DNA of 64,000 bases from an uncultured Porphyromonadaceae bacterium (GCA_902491625.1 CABUIO010000005.1:1-64000); one strand, 5' to 3'; positions 15,543 to 24,058 are shown, numbered from the stretch's first letter. Notes: generated by a model not told the origin, from the letters alone. Program-made: numbers and translations.

Positions 15543-17564
15543 TTACTTTGGTAGGTTGAGGGCGGTGAAGAGGATGGCGGCTTTGGATTTGCCGACGCAG
15601 GCGACAACGTCGTCCCAGGAGGCTTCCTTGAGGCGTTTCACGCTCTTGAAGCGCGCAAGAAGTGTGGCGGAGGTGGCGGGACCGATCCCTTTGATGGAGT
15701 CGAGTTCGGAGCGCAGCTGTCCTTTGGATCGGCGGTTGCGGTGGTGCGTGATGCCGAAGCGGTGGGCTTCGTCGCGGAGTGCCTGAACCACACGCAGCGA
15801 TTCGCTTTTCTTGTCAATGTAGAGCGGAATCTGGTCGCCTGGGAAATAGATCTCTTCAAGACGCTTGGCGATGCCGGCGAGTGCCACTACGCCACGTATG
15901 CCCATCTCGTCGAAAGCTTCGACAGCGGCATTCAGCTGTCCTTTGCCGCCGTCGACGACCACGAGCTGCGGAAGTTCCTCGCCCTCGGCCATGAGACGCG
16001 TGTAGCGGCGGTGAAGCACCTCCTTCATGGACGCGAAATCGTCGGCTCCGACGACTGTCTGAATGTTGAAATGGCGATATTCCTTGCGCGAGGGTTTGCC
16101 GTTGCGGAAGACGACGCAGGATGCCACGGGATTCGTGCCCTGGATGTTTGAGTTGTCGAAACACTCGATGTGGGTGGGATACTGCGAGAGGCGGAAATCG
16201 CTTTTCATGCGCTCCATGAGACGCTTCACGCCGGCCTGCGGATCGAGTGCCTCGACCTCCTTCTCACGGTCGAGACGATAGCGGTTGATGTTGCGCATAC
16301 CGATGTCGAGGAGTTTCTTCTTGTCGCCGCGCAAAGGTACGACCACCGCCGTCTCACCGAAATCGACATCAGGCTCAAAAGGGACAATTACCTCGGAGAA
16401 ATGACGTTCGAGACGTGTGGACACCTCTCCTATCGCCGTGGAAAGGATCTCCTCGGGTTTCTCCTGAAGACGACGGCGGTATTCGAGATTGAGACTCTGC
16501 ACCACGGCGCCGTGGCGGATGTGCATGAATCCTACGAACGCCGTATCATGGTTTTCGTCGTAACTGAAGATGTCGTATTCCGATTCGTCGGGAGGCGCGA
16601 TGGTGGATTTTGCCTGATATTTCTCCACGAGATCATAGCGCTGCTTCACGACCGCCGCTTCCTCGAAACGCAACTGCGAGCTGAGTTTCTCCATCTCGGC
16701 GCGGAGATGGCGCATGATATATCCGGTATCGCCGTTGAGGATGCGACGGATCTGCTGTATGAAGGTGCCGTACTCTTCAACGCTGACCAGACCCTTGCAG
16801 GCGCCTCCGCATTTGTGGATATGATAGTCGAGACAGAGGCGTCCCTTCCCTTTCGCGATATATTCACCGTCGATATTATGACGGCAGCTGCGCAAAGGGA
16901 ATACTTTCCGGATAAGCTCAAGCACTGCTTTGGCGCTTTGCACATTGGAGTACGGACCGTAGAAGCGTCCCTTTGCCACACTCTTGTCGCGTGTCATGAA
17001 CACGCGGGGATAAGGTTCGGAAGTGACTATTATCCAGGGATAGGATTTGTCATCCTTCAGCAGTACATTGTAGCGAGGCTGATACTCCTTGATCATTGCG
17101 CTCTCCAGATGGAGCGCGTCCTCCTCCGTCGGAACAACGACAAAACGGAGATCGACGATGTTGCGCACGAGAACATTGGTGCGCAACACGTCGTGATGGC
17201 GATTGAAATACGATGAAACGCGGCGTTTAAGACGCTTCGCCTTTCCGACATAGATCACCTTACCGTATTTGTCGAGATACATGTAAACGCCCGGCTCCTC
17301 CGGAAGCGCGAGAATCTTCTTGCGGAGGAAAGCGCCCGGACGGTTTTCAAGGAGTTCGCGGGAGGTGCGCCGACTGTCGGGATTAACCGGCATCGCCGCG
17401 TCGTGCATGATGGCGCGACCCACGCGCTGCAGTGCGGCGGGAAGATGCGCCAGCACATCGCCGTCCTCCGTGGGTTTATCGGAAGGATAAACACCGCCCC
17501 GCTCCACCGTATCGGGAAGCAGGGGCGAGTCTGTTCCGTTGATTTCAAGGAGAGATTCCGCCAT
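15543..17564 (-). CDS. uvrC: UvrABC excinuclease subunit C
   Basis: The dual-incision nuclease of nucleotide excision repair; 673 residues. The GIY-YIG domain begins near residue 91 (PGVYMYLDKYGKVIYVGKAK). UvrB-binding UVR-type helices are around residue 290, and the RNase H-like C-terminal nuclease has IECFDNSNIQGT and LVVVDGGKGQL. The end carries tandem helix-hairpin-helix motifs (IKGIGPATSATLL). Compared with E. coli UvrC, where PGVY is near residue 19, there are about 70 extra N-terminal residues without an obvious domain. Alternative ATGs exist at residues 53 and 58. The listed ATG is 2 bp after the apt stop, fitting translational coupling in an apt-uvrC operon. Confidence 0.94.
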   Translation of the reverse strand: MAESLLEINGTDSPLLPDTVERGGVYPSDKPTEDGDVLAHLPAALQRVGRAIMHDAAMPVNPDSRRTSRELLENRPGAFLRKKILALPEEPGVYMYLDKYGKVIYVGKAKRLKRRVSSYFNRHHDVLRTNVLVRNIVDLRFVVVPTEEDALHLESAMIKEYQPRYNVLLKDDKSYPWIIVTSEPYPRVFMTRDKSVAKGRFYGPYSNVQSAKAVLELIRKVFPLRSCRHNIDGEYIAKGKGRLCLDYHIHKCGGACKGLVSVEEYGTFIQQIRRILNGDTGYIMRHLRAEMEKLSSQLRFEEAAVVKQRYDLVEKYQAKSTIAPPDESEYDIFSYDENHDTAFVGFMHIRHGAVVQSLNLEYRRRLQEKPEEILSTAIGEVSTRLERHFSEVIVPFEPDVDFGETAVVVPLRGDKKKLLDIGMRNINRYRLDREKEVEALDPQAGVKRLMERMKSDFRLSQYPTHIECFDNSNIQGTNPVASCVVFRNGKPSRKEYRHFNIQTVVGADDFASMKEVLHRRYTRLMAEGEELPQLVVVDGGKGQLNAAVEAFDEMGIRGVVALAGIAKRLEEIYFPGDQIPLYIDKKSESLRVVQALRDEAHRFGITHHRNRRSKGQLRSELDSIKGIGPATSATLLARFKSVKRLKEASWDDVVACVGKSKAAILFTALNLPK

Positions 17565-17566
17565 TA

Positions 17567-18091
17567 TCAGAATTTAAGAAGTGAAGTTATCTCAACATCC
17601 GAAGGTAGATTATCGCGTCCGCGAAGAGCTTCGAGCTCCACAACAAAATTGATGTAGATCTTTTTCGGGTTCATGCTTTTCACGAGCTCGTAGCAGGCAT
17701 TCATCGTACCTCCCGTAGCAAGAAGGTCGTCATGGAGAAGCACGACATCATCGGAAGTGATTGCGTCGGAATGCAGCTCGATGGTATCGACTCCATATTC
17801 CTTGGCGTATGCTTTCTTGATCGTAACGGCGGGAAGTTTACCGGGCTTACGCGCGGGCACGAAACCGCATCCGAGTTTATAGGCAAGAACGCTTCCCGTG
17901 ATGAAACCGCGCGATTCGATACCCACTACCTTCGTGATACCCTTTCCGATGTAAAGCTCAGCCTCCAGATCGTTCATCATCTGAAAAGCCTCCGGATTCT
18001 TGATGAGGGTGGTCAGATCGCGGAACATGATACCCTTTGAAGGGAAATCGGGCACATTGCGAATTGTGCCTTTGAGTTCTTCAAGTGTCAT
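17567..18091 (-). CDS. apt: Adenine phosphoribosyltransferase
   Basis: Salvages adenine to AMP using PRPP; 174 residues, normal for the family. The PRPP-binding motif is VVLLHDDLLATGGTMNA near residues 118-134, and the N terminus has IRNVPDFPSKGIMFRDLTTL, typical of Apt. It is first in a two-gene operon with uvrC. The upstream 160 bp contains a parS-like site; no convincing promoter box was seen there. Confidence 0.96.
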   Translation of the reverse strand: MTLEELKGTIRNVPDFPSKGIMFRDLTTLIKNPEAFQMMNDLEAELYIGKGITKVVGIESRGFITGSVLAYKLGCGFVPARKPGKLPAVTIKKAYAKEYGVDTIELHSDAITSDDVVLLHDDLLATGGTMNACYELVKSMNPKKIYINFVVELEALRGRDNLPSDVEITSLLKF

Positions 18092-18192
18092 AACAAAATA
18101 GAGTTTTATAGTATTTGAGAATAGTCTTAAAGTAACGCTTTAATCGGAGTCCGCACCCCGATGGAATCATATTAAAGAAAGGGTTTAAGAAA

Positions 18193-18208
18193 TGTTCCAC
18201 GTGGAACA
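18193..18208. promoter_or_regulatory. parS-like ParB binding site
   Basis: TGTTCCACGTGGAACA is a perfect 16-bp palindrome and matches the bacterial parS consensus TGTTnCACGTGnAACA at all defined positions. It lies between the apt start and the mnmG stop, inside a wider inverted repeat (AAAGGGTTTA at 18178-18187 and its reverse complement at 18218-18227), which may also act as the mnmG terminator. ParB/Spo0J would nucleate here for chromosome segregation. I saw no other perfect copy in the window. Confidence 0.8.
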
Positions 18209-18254
18209 AACGCGCCATAAACCCTTTATGTTGTGCAGCTTCTGCCGTGGAGCG

Positions 18255-20204
18255 TCAACGGTTAAGGAGCAGCAGAAGTATGTTGACATCAGCCGGAGAG
18301 ACACCGGGAATTCGGGATGCTTCGGCAATGCTACGGGGACAATGTCTGGAGAGTTTCTGACGCGCCTCAGTGCTCAGGGAGGTGATGCTGCCGTAGTCGA
18401 ATCCCGAAGGAAGCTTCACATTTTCGAGACGCACGAGCTTGTCTGCGAGCTGTCGTTCGCGCTCGATGTATCCGCTGTATTTTATCAGAATTTCGGCAGC
18501 CTCGACGATTTCATCGCGACGCTCCTCCTCAATCTCCTCAATCCTTTTTCGGAGCGCCGGAAGGAATTTTGCGACCTCAGCGATCTCTACGCCGGGGCGG
18601 AGAATGAGATCATAGAGTCGCACACCTCCCGAAAGCAAAGGAAACGATTTCGACTCAAGATAAGGATTGATTCTTTCGGCCTTCACCTTGTAGCCGGAAG
18701 CGAATTCGATCAATCCATCGCGTGCATCGCGCTTGCTTTCCATCAGCGCAAGGCGGCGTGGAGAGGCAAGCCCGATGGAAGCGCCGAGAGGAGTCAGGCG
18801 CATGTCGGCATCGTCCTGACGAAGCAATATGCGGTACTCGGCACGCGACGTGAACATGCGGTAAGGCTCATCGACACCCTTCGTGACAAGATCGTCGATA
18901 AGCACTCCTATATAGGATTCATCGCGGCGAAGCATCACCGCATCCTTTCCCTGACAGCGACGCGCGGCGTTAATTCCGGCAATCAGACCTTGTCCGGCAG
19001 CCTCCTCATATCCGGTGGTACCATTGACCTGTCCGGCAAAATAAAGGCCGCTCACGAGACGTGTCTGAAGGTCGTGGCGCAGCTGTGTAGGGTCGAAGAA
19101 ATCGTATTCGATAGCGTATCCGGGACGGAAAATATGTGCGTCGCGCAAAGCCGGAATCTTGGCCAGAGCGTCGACCTGAACATCCCACGGAAGCGATGAA
19201 GAGAAACCGTTGATATAATATTCGGTGGTTGTCTCCCCTTCCGGTTCAAGGAAAAGCTGATGGCTCTCCTTGTCTGCGAAAGTGACAATCTTGGTCTCGA
19301 TACTCGGGCAATAACGCGGTCCGATGCTCTTTATGCTGCCGTTGTAGAGCGGCGAACGATCGAGGTTATCGCGCAGAGTCTGATGTACCTCAAGATTAGT
19401 ATGACATATATGACACTGTCGCGGCGCGAGGGTACGGCAACTTTCCGGCAGGAAACTGAACTTATGAAAATCGCGACACACACTGATGACAGCGCCGTTT
19501 TCATCGCGTTTCACGATGTCGTCACCCTCCTGCGGCTGTGTCTGAGAGAAGTCGATCGTGCGACCGTCGATACGTGCGGGAGTTCCCGTCTTCATTCTTG
19601 CGACGGCGAAACCAAGTTCCTTCAGCTGCTCCGCAAGCCCTACGGCTGCGGACTCCGCGATGCGTCCGCCGGACATCTGCACGTCGCCGAAATGCAACAG
19701 ACCGTTGAGAAAAGTTCCGGCAGTCAGCACGACCGATTTCGCGCGAAACTCGATTCCGAGCGCAGTCACGACGCCCGCAACACGCAATTTACGCTCACTG
19801 TCCGGAATGTCTTCAGGCTCGAAAAGAAACCTTACAGCAGTATCCTGAAACATCTCCAGACCATCGGTATTTTCGATAATCTCGCGCCATTTGAGAGAGA
19901 AAAGCGTGCGGTCGGACTGCGAACGCGGACTCCAGACCGCAGGGCCTTTCGACCTGTTGAGCATCCGGAACTGGATCGCCGTGGCGTCCGTCACGAGTCC
20001 CATGCAGCCGCCGAGAGCGTCAATCTCGCGCACGATCTGCCCTTTCGCGATACCTCCGACGGCAGGATTGCACGACATCTGCGCGATACGGTTCATGTCG
20101 CTCGTCAGAAGCAGAGTACGGCTTCCGAGCCGTGCGGAAGCCACCGCTGCCTCGCATCCGGCATGTCCGGCGCCTATCACGATCACATCGTAGTCGAATC
20201 TCAT
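18255..20204 (-). CDS. mnmG: tRNA uridine-5-carboxymethylaminomethyl modification enzyme MnmG
   Basis: The FAD-binding partner of MnmE; together they install cmnm5 at the wobble uridine of several tRNAs. It has 649 residues, slightly longer than E. coli MnmG (629). The dinucleotide motif VIGAGHAGCEAAVASARLG is at the N terminus. GGIAKGQIVREIDALGG and the cysteine-containing RQCHICHTN and RYCPSIE segments match the family. The C-terminal helical domain ends at IPGVSPADVNILLL. Its start overlaps the ybeY stop by 4 bp. A gidA-type gene beside a parS-like site is consistent with an origin-proximal position. Confidence 0.96.
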   Translation of the reverse strand: MRFDYDVIVIGAGHAGCEAAVASARLGSRTLLLTSDMNRIAQMSCNPAVGGIAKGQIVREIDALGGCMGLVTDATAIQFRMLNRSKGPAVWSPRSQSDRTLFSLKWREIIENTDGLEMFQDTAVRFLFEPEDIPDSERKLRVAGVVTALGIEFRAKSVVLTAGTFLNGLLHFGDVQMSGGRIAESAAVGLAEQLKELGFAVARMKTGTPARIDGRTIDFSQTQPQEGDDIVKRDENGAVISVCRDFHKFSFLPESCRTLAPRQCHICHTNLEVHQTLRDNLDRSPLYNGSIKSIGPRYCPSIETKIVTFADKESHQLFLEPEGETTTEYYINGFSSSLPWDVQVDALAKIPALRDAHIFRPGYAIEYDFFDPTQLRHDLQTRLVSGLYFAGQVNGTTGYEEAAGQGLIAGINAARRCQGKDAVMLRRDESYIGVLIDDLVTKGVDEPYRMFTSRAEYRILLRQDDADMRLTPLGASIGLASPRRLALMESKRDARDGLIEFASGYKVKAERINPYLESKSFPLLSGGVRLYDLILRPGVEIAEVAKFLPALRKRIEEIEEERRDEIVEAAEILIKYSGYIERERQLADKLVRLENVKLPSGFDYGSITSLSTEARQKLSRHCPRSIAEASRIPGVSPADVNILLLLLNR

Positions 20205-20644
20205 ATCTCAGAAACATTAGAGATTTTACGAAGCATTTCCAGAGCCTCATCCTCGTGAGCCTCCATGATCTCGCGCTCCCCCGGCCCCTTGTCGTTGATG
20301 CCGCAAAGATGCAGCAGACCGTGGACAATCACCCTGTGAAGCTCGCGGTCGAACGAACATCCAACAAGCTCCGAATTGCTTCTGACAGTATCGAGCGAGA
20401 TCAGCATGTCGCCCGACACCCTACTTCCTCGCGAATAGTCGAAGGTTATTATATCAGTGAAATAATCGTGGCCGAGAAACCTGACGTTGCAGTCAAGAAT
20501 CTCCTCATCGTTGCAAAACCGATAGGCGAGTTTGCCGCAGTCGAATCCGTGAGCACGTGCCACGTCGGCGAGCCAGCGTTTCACGCAAGCCTGATCGAAA
20601 CGAGGCATCATCACACTGTCCGTTGTCTCAAATGAAATCATCAT
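20201..20644 (-). CDS. ybeY: Endoribonuclease YbeY, 16S rRNA maturation
   Basis: A metal-dependent single-strand endoribonuclease used in 16S rRNA 3' end processing and ribosome quality control; 147 residues from the ATG at 20644. The metal-binding motif reads VIVHGLLHLCGINDKG: two histidines of the H3xH5xH pattern are clear, while the third position differs, as is usual in Bacteroidetes homologues. The frame is open further upstream but crosses the predicted promoter. It is first in the ybeY-mnmG pair, joined by a 4-bp overlap. Confidence 0.92.
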   Translation of the reverse strand: MMISFETTDSVMMPRFDQACVKRWLADVARAHGFDCGKLAYRFCNDEEILDCNVRFLGHDYFTDIITFDYSRGSRVSGDMLISLDTVRSNSELVGCSFDRELHRVIVHGLLHLCGINDKGPGEREIMEAHEDEALEMLRKISNVSEI

Positions 20645-20670
20645 TATTTTGTCCGGTATTTTCCAAACTG

Positions 20671-20678
20671 CAAAAATA
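20671..20678 (-). promoter_or_regulatory. Putative -7 box of ybeY-mnmG
   Basis: TATTTTTG on the minus strand matches TAnnTTTG. No TTG was found at the expected distance upstream. The predicted start site near 20666 leaves a leader of about 22 nt before the ATG at 20644. Confidence 0.45.
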
Positions 20679-20955
20679 ATAAATTCGCCTCTTTTTTGCC
20701 ACGGCCTCCGCCGCATTTCACATTCTTTGACAGTTTAACAGTCTTTAACAAATTTCAGAACCGCTGCATCTTTCCAACAAAATACAACTCATAGTCCTGA
20801 ATATCTGAAATATACATCAAACTACAGCCCTATTTAAGCCGTCGAGAATCGAACAGAGCTACAAAACCCATCCGACGGTCGGGTATTTTCGACTCTCACG
20901 GCAACAATTCCGAACTGCACCACACGTTATTAATGTAGACGAAAAATCAGGCAAG

Positions 20956-22101
20956 ATGAAAATCGGATTCGACGGCAAACGCGCACTCTCCAATATGACA
21001 GGTCTCGGCAATTACTCCAGACTCATCATCGAGTCGATGGCCAAGGAGTATCCGCTCGACGAAATCACAGTCTACGCTCCAAGGCCACAGGAGAACCCCC
21101 GGATACGTTCCTGGGCCGCGTGCCCCAACATCGTCCGCCGCTACCCTCAGAAAGGTGAGGCACGATTCGGCCGGAGCCTATGGCGCACCTTCGGAATCAC
21201 CGGATCACTCCGCGCCGACAAAATCGAAATCTTCCACGGCCTCAGCAACGAGCTTCCCCTCAACATTGCAAAAACCGGAATACCATCCGTCGTCACCATC
21301 CACGACGTCATCTACCGCACTCTCCCCTACTGCTACAAGCCGATCGACCGCCGCATCTACGACTACAAGTACGGTCGGTCGTGCCGCAATGCCACAGCCA
21401 TCATCGCCATAAGCGAATGTACCAAGCGCGACATCGTGCGCTTTTATGACGTTCCGGAAGAGAAAATCACCGTCATATATCAGGGATGCGACGCCTCGTT
21501 CTCCCCTGCCGACACGCAGAAGGCCGCAGAGGCCGACAGAGAGACACTCAGCCGCCTCAGACTGCCCGAGAGATACCTTGTTCAGGTCGGCACCATCGAA
21601 CGCCGTAAGAACGCCCTCCTGAGTGTCCGCGCCCTCAGCGCCATCGAAGACAAAACCGTAAAACTCCTCCTCATCGGGCGTCCCACCGGCTATCTGCAAA
21701 AGGTGATGGAGGAAGCCCGCCGACTCGGCGTCGCCAACAGAATCGAAGTACGCTCCGACATCCCTTTCGCGCAACTTCCCGCCGTCCTCAGAAACGCCGC
21801 CGCCGCCCTCTACCCTTCCCGCTACGAAGGCTTCGGACTCCCTGTCCTTGAGGCCATCAGCTGCGGCACACCAATGATTGCCGCCACAGGATCGTGCCTT
21901 GAGGAAGCCGGAGGTCCCGACACCATATATGTCGATCCTGACGACGCATCAGCCATGCGTCAGGCCATCGACACTATCCTCTCGGACAAAGACGTGGCAG
22001 AACGCATGAGGGCACAGGGACTCCTCTTCGCCAGGCGCTTCAACAACGACGAGGTAGCCTCTCGCACCCGCGCCCTCTACACCTCACTATTGCGCGGATA
22101 G
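20956..22101 (+). CDS. Glycosyltransferase, GT4 family
   Basis: A 381-residue retaining GT-B glycosyltransferase, mannosyltransferase-like. The N terminus MKIGFDGKRALSNMTGLGNYSR is the common GT4 acceptor-side start. DVIYRTLPYCY and AIIAISECTKRDIVRFY follow, and the donor site is ALYPSRYEGFGLPVLEAISCGTPMI with the EGFGLP glutamate pair. Probably it builds a cell-surface glycan; substrate unknown. It stands alone on this strand with no close upstream gene. The last 35 bp of the gene are part of a 56-bp direct repeat whose second copy lies before ruvB. A promoter for the next genes is embedded in its 3' end. The 239-bp leader region shows nothing else I could identify. Confidence 0.9.
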   Translation: MKIGFDGKRALSNMTGLGNYSRLIIESMAKEYPLDEITVYAPRPQENPRIRSWAACPNIVRRYPQKGEARFGRSLWRTFGITGSLRADKIEIFHGLSNELPLNIAKTGIPSVVTIHDVIYRTLPYCYKPIDRRIYDYKYGRSCRNATAIIAISECTKRDIVRFYDVPEEKITVIYQGCDASFSPADTQKAAEADRETLSRLRLPERYLVQVGTIERRKNALLSVRALSAIEDKTVKLLLIGRPTGYLQKVMEEARRLGVANRIEVRSDIPFAQLPAVLRNAAAALYPSRYEGFGLPVLEAISCGTPMIAATGSCLEEAGGPDTIYVDPDDASAMRQAIDTILSDKDVAERMRAQGLLFARRFNNDEVASRTRALYTSLLRG

Positions 22102-22122
22102 AACTTATTTGCTACCTTTGTA
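22067..22122 (+). repeat. 56-bp direct repeat, left copy
   Basis: Positions 22067-22122 and 22938-22993 are identical at 54 of 56 bases. The left copy comprises the last codons of the glycosyltransferase, its stop codon and a TTG-N20-TACCTTTG promoter. The two copies bracket the small-protein/GNAT pair, so the pair was probably inserted, or the segment duplicated, between the glycosyltransferase and ruvB. Confidence 0.9.
22090..22120 (+). promoter_or_regulatory. Promoter of the small protein/GNAT pair
   Basis: TTG (22090-22092), a 20-bp gap, then TACCTTTG (22113-22120), a perfect Bacteroidetes box. It overlaps the stop codon of the glycosyltransferase gene and predicts a start near 22125, about 22 nt before the small ORF. 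Confidence 0.75.
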
Positions 22123-22146
22123 GTTCAATAATAAAGACTTAAAGTT

Positions 22147-22326
22147 ATGGCAATGACAATAAAGACATCGCCCGAGCTATGGGGAGAAGACGCCAGAATC
22201 TTCACGGAGGAAGCTGAACGCAACGGCAAATTGCCAACACCCAAACTCAGCGAATCGCAACGCAAGGTACTTTCAACAATGCTTGAGAGCGCCAAAAACA
22301 TCGTCTTCCCTCCCCTCCGCAAATAG
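22147..22326 (+). CDS. Small protein upstream of GNAT, candidate antitoxin
   Basis: A 59-residue protein (begins MAMTIKTSPELWGEDAR and ends FPPLRK), unrecognised by me. It is charged, probably helical and has no signal or membrane segment. An ATG also occurs at residue 3. It lies 3 bp before the GNAT gene and shares its promoter, and both sit in an AT-richer island bounded by a direct repeat. A small gene tightly coupled to a GNAT gene is the layout of GNAT toxin-antitoxin modules (AtaR-AtaT, TacA-TacT). However, it is shorter than the usual ribbon-helix-helix antitoxins and I see no clear RHH pattern. The antitoxin role is inference. Confidence 0.6.
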   Translation: MAMTIKTSPELWGEDARIFTEEAERNGKLPTPKLSESQRKVLSTMLESAKNIVFPPLRK

Positions 22327-22329
22327 GAA

Positions 22330-22932
22330 ATGGAAGAGTATGTTTTCGTCGAAAAAACCTTCATGGTGCCTTTTACAAAGGAGGTAAAGGAATACTGTGA
22401 GCTTTTTACATGCGGGGACCATGACCTTGATGATTTCTTCAATAACGATGTGTTTCTTTATGAGAAGGAATTGCTTGGCAAATCATATTGCTGGATAAAC
22501 AAAAGCAACGACAGAGAAATAGTTGCAATAGCTACTCTTGCATACGACGGAATTAAAACAAACAACCTTGACAACCCTTCAAGAAATTCATTCCAACGTA
22601 AAATACCTCAACAAAAGAGACATCGAAGCTATCCTGCCGTACTTATCGGAAGACTCGCAGTCAACAAATCTTTTCAAGGACAAGGTCTAAACGTCGGCAG
22701 CCAACTCATGCAAGCCTTAAAGTATTGGTTTGTAGATGAAAACAACAAAGCTGCATGTAGATACGTCTTAGTTGACGCTTATAATACCGAAGCGACTCTG
22801 CACTTTTACGTCAAAAATGGCTTCAAGCCTTTATATAAGACAGAGAATGCAGAGAAGGAATCCTTTGCAATCGACACAAGCGAGAAACTGAAAAGCAGGA
22901 TAATGTTCTTTGACCTTAAATTAATGTCATAG
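22330..22932 (+). CDS. GNAT-family acetyltransferase, candidate aminoacyl-tRNA-acetylating toxin
   Basis: A 200-residue acetyl-CoA-dependent N-acetyltransferase. Residues 27-47 (TCGDHDLDDFF...) resemble the FxCGxxxLDxF entry seen in AtaT/TacT-like toxins. Motif A is GRLAV (107-111) followed by QGQGLNVG; the second glycine of the usual QxxGxG loop is Asn here. HFYVKNGF (159-166) carries Tyr160 at the position of the general acid. Base composition is markedly AT-richer than the neighbours, suggesting transfer. It could instead be an ordinary GNAT enzyme; the toxin assignment rests on domain layout and on the small upstream gene. Confidence 0.72.
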   Translation: MEEYVFVEKTFMVPFTKEVKEYCELFTCGDHDLDDFFNNDVFLYEKELLGKSYCWINKSNDREIVAIATLAYDGIKTNNLDNPSRNSFQRKIPQQKRHRSYPAVLIGRLAVNKSFQGQGLNVGSQLMQALKYWFVDENNKAACRYVLVDAYNTEATLHFYVKNGFKPLYKTENAEKESFAIDTSEKLKSRIMFFDLKLMS

Positions 22933-22937
22933 AATCT

Positions 22938-22993
22938 CCCGCGCCCTCTACACCTCCCTCTTGCGCGGATAGAACTTATTTGCTACCTTTGTA
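22938..22993 (+). repeat. 56-bp direct repeat, right copy
   Basis: This copy repeats the 3' end and stop of the glycosyltransferase out of any gene context, plus the promoter that now drives ruvB. It differs from 22067-22122 at two positions (A to C twice). Confidence 0.9.
22961..22991 (+). promoter_or_regulatory. ruvB promoter with almost no leader
   Basis: TTG (22961-22963), a 20-bp gap, then TACCTTTG (22984-22991). The ruvB GTG start is at 22996, only 4 bp after the box, so the mRNA is expected to be leaderless or nearly so. Confidence 0.75.
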
Positions 22994-22995
22994 AG

Positions 22996-24024
22996 GTGGA
23001 AAACAAAGAATTCGACATACGACAAGAACGCGAGGCTCAGGAACGCGACTACGAGAAGGCGCTGCGCCCTCTCGAATTCAACGATTTTGCCGGGCAGAAC
23101 AAAATAATCGAGAATCTGCGCATCTTCGTCTCAGCCGCACGTATGCGTCGCGAACCGCTCGACCACACCCTCCTCCACGGCCCTCCCGGTCTCGGCAAGA
23201 CAACCCTGAGCAACATCATCGCCAACGAATTAGGCGTCGGATTCAAGACCACTTCCGGTCCCGTGCTCGACAAACCGGGCGACCTCGCCGGACTTCTCAT
23301 GCAGCTTGAAGACCACGACGTGCTCTTCATCGACGAGATCCACCGACTGCATCCCGTCGTCGAGGAATACCTCTACAGCGCCATGGAGGACTACTGCATT
23401 GACATCATGCTCGACAAGGGTCCGGGCGCCAAGAGCGTACGCCTGAATATCAAGCCCTTCACCCTCATCGGCGCCACCACACGCAGCGGTCTGCTTACCT
23501 CTCCCCTGCGCGCGCGTTTCGGCATCAACTGCCATCTGGAGTATTACGACCACAACACGCTGCAAGGAATCATCGAACGTTCCGCGCGCCTGCTCGGCAT
23601 CGGCATAGACAAAGAAGCCGCCGTCGAGATAGCACTCCGCAGCCGAGGCACGCCGCGTGTGGCCAACTCGCTGCTGCGCCGCGTGCGCGATTTTGCGATG
23701 GTGAAAGGTTCCGGACGAATCGACATCGACATAGCGCGCCACGCCCTTGAGGCTCTCAACATCGACAAACACGGACTCGACGAGATTGACAACAAGATCC
23801 TGCTCACCATCATCGACAAATTCGGCGGCGGACCTGTGGGACTCACCACCATAGCCACGGCACTCGGCGAGGATGCCGGTACGATCGAAGAGGTTTACGA
23901 GCCTTTCCTCATCAAGGAAGGCTTCATCAAACGCACACCCCGAGGCCGCGAAGTCACCATGGCGGCCTACGACCACCTCCACCGCTCCCCCAACCGCTCC
24001 GACACACCTTCCCTTTTCTCATAG
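22996..24024 (+). CDS. ruvB: Holliday junction branch migration helicase RuvB
   Basis: The AAA+ motor that, with RuvA, drives branch migration of Holliday junctions. It has 342 residues, normal length. Walker A is GPPGLGKTT (residues 62-70), Walker B is LFIDEIHRL, sensor 1 is GATTRSGLL, and the arginine finger region is SPLRARFG. The C-terminal winged helix ends in KEGFIKRTPRGREVT. The GTG start is chosen because it begins the MENKEFDIRQ segment typical of Bacteroidetes RuvB and no ATG fits. It is transcribed alone and converges on the membrane protein gene at 24059. A short palindrome at 24036-24053 might act as a weak terminator. Confidence 0.96.
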   Translation: MENKEFDIRQEREAQERDYEKALRPLEFNDFAGQNKIIENLRIFVSAARMRREPLDHTLLHGPPGLGKTTLSNIIANELGVGFKTTSGPVLDKPGDLAGLLMQLEDHDVLFIDEIHRLHPVVEEYLYSAMEDYCIDIMLDKGPGAKSVRLNIKPFTLIGATTRSGLLTSPLRARFGINCHLEYYDHNTLQGIIERSARLLGIGIDKEAAVEIALRSRGTPRVANSLLRRVRDFAMVKGSGRIDIDIARHALEALNIDKHGLDEIDNKILLTIIDKFGGGPVGLTTIATALGEDAGTIEEVYEPFLIKEGFIKRTPRGREVTMAAYDHLHRSPNRSDTPSLFS

Positions 24025-24058
24025 AGGAGAGGGCACTCAGAAAGCTTTTTGAGAGCGA

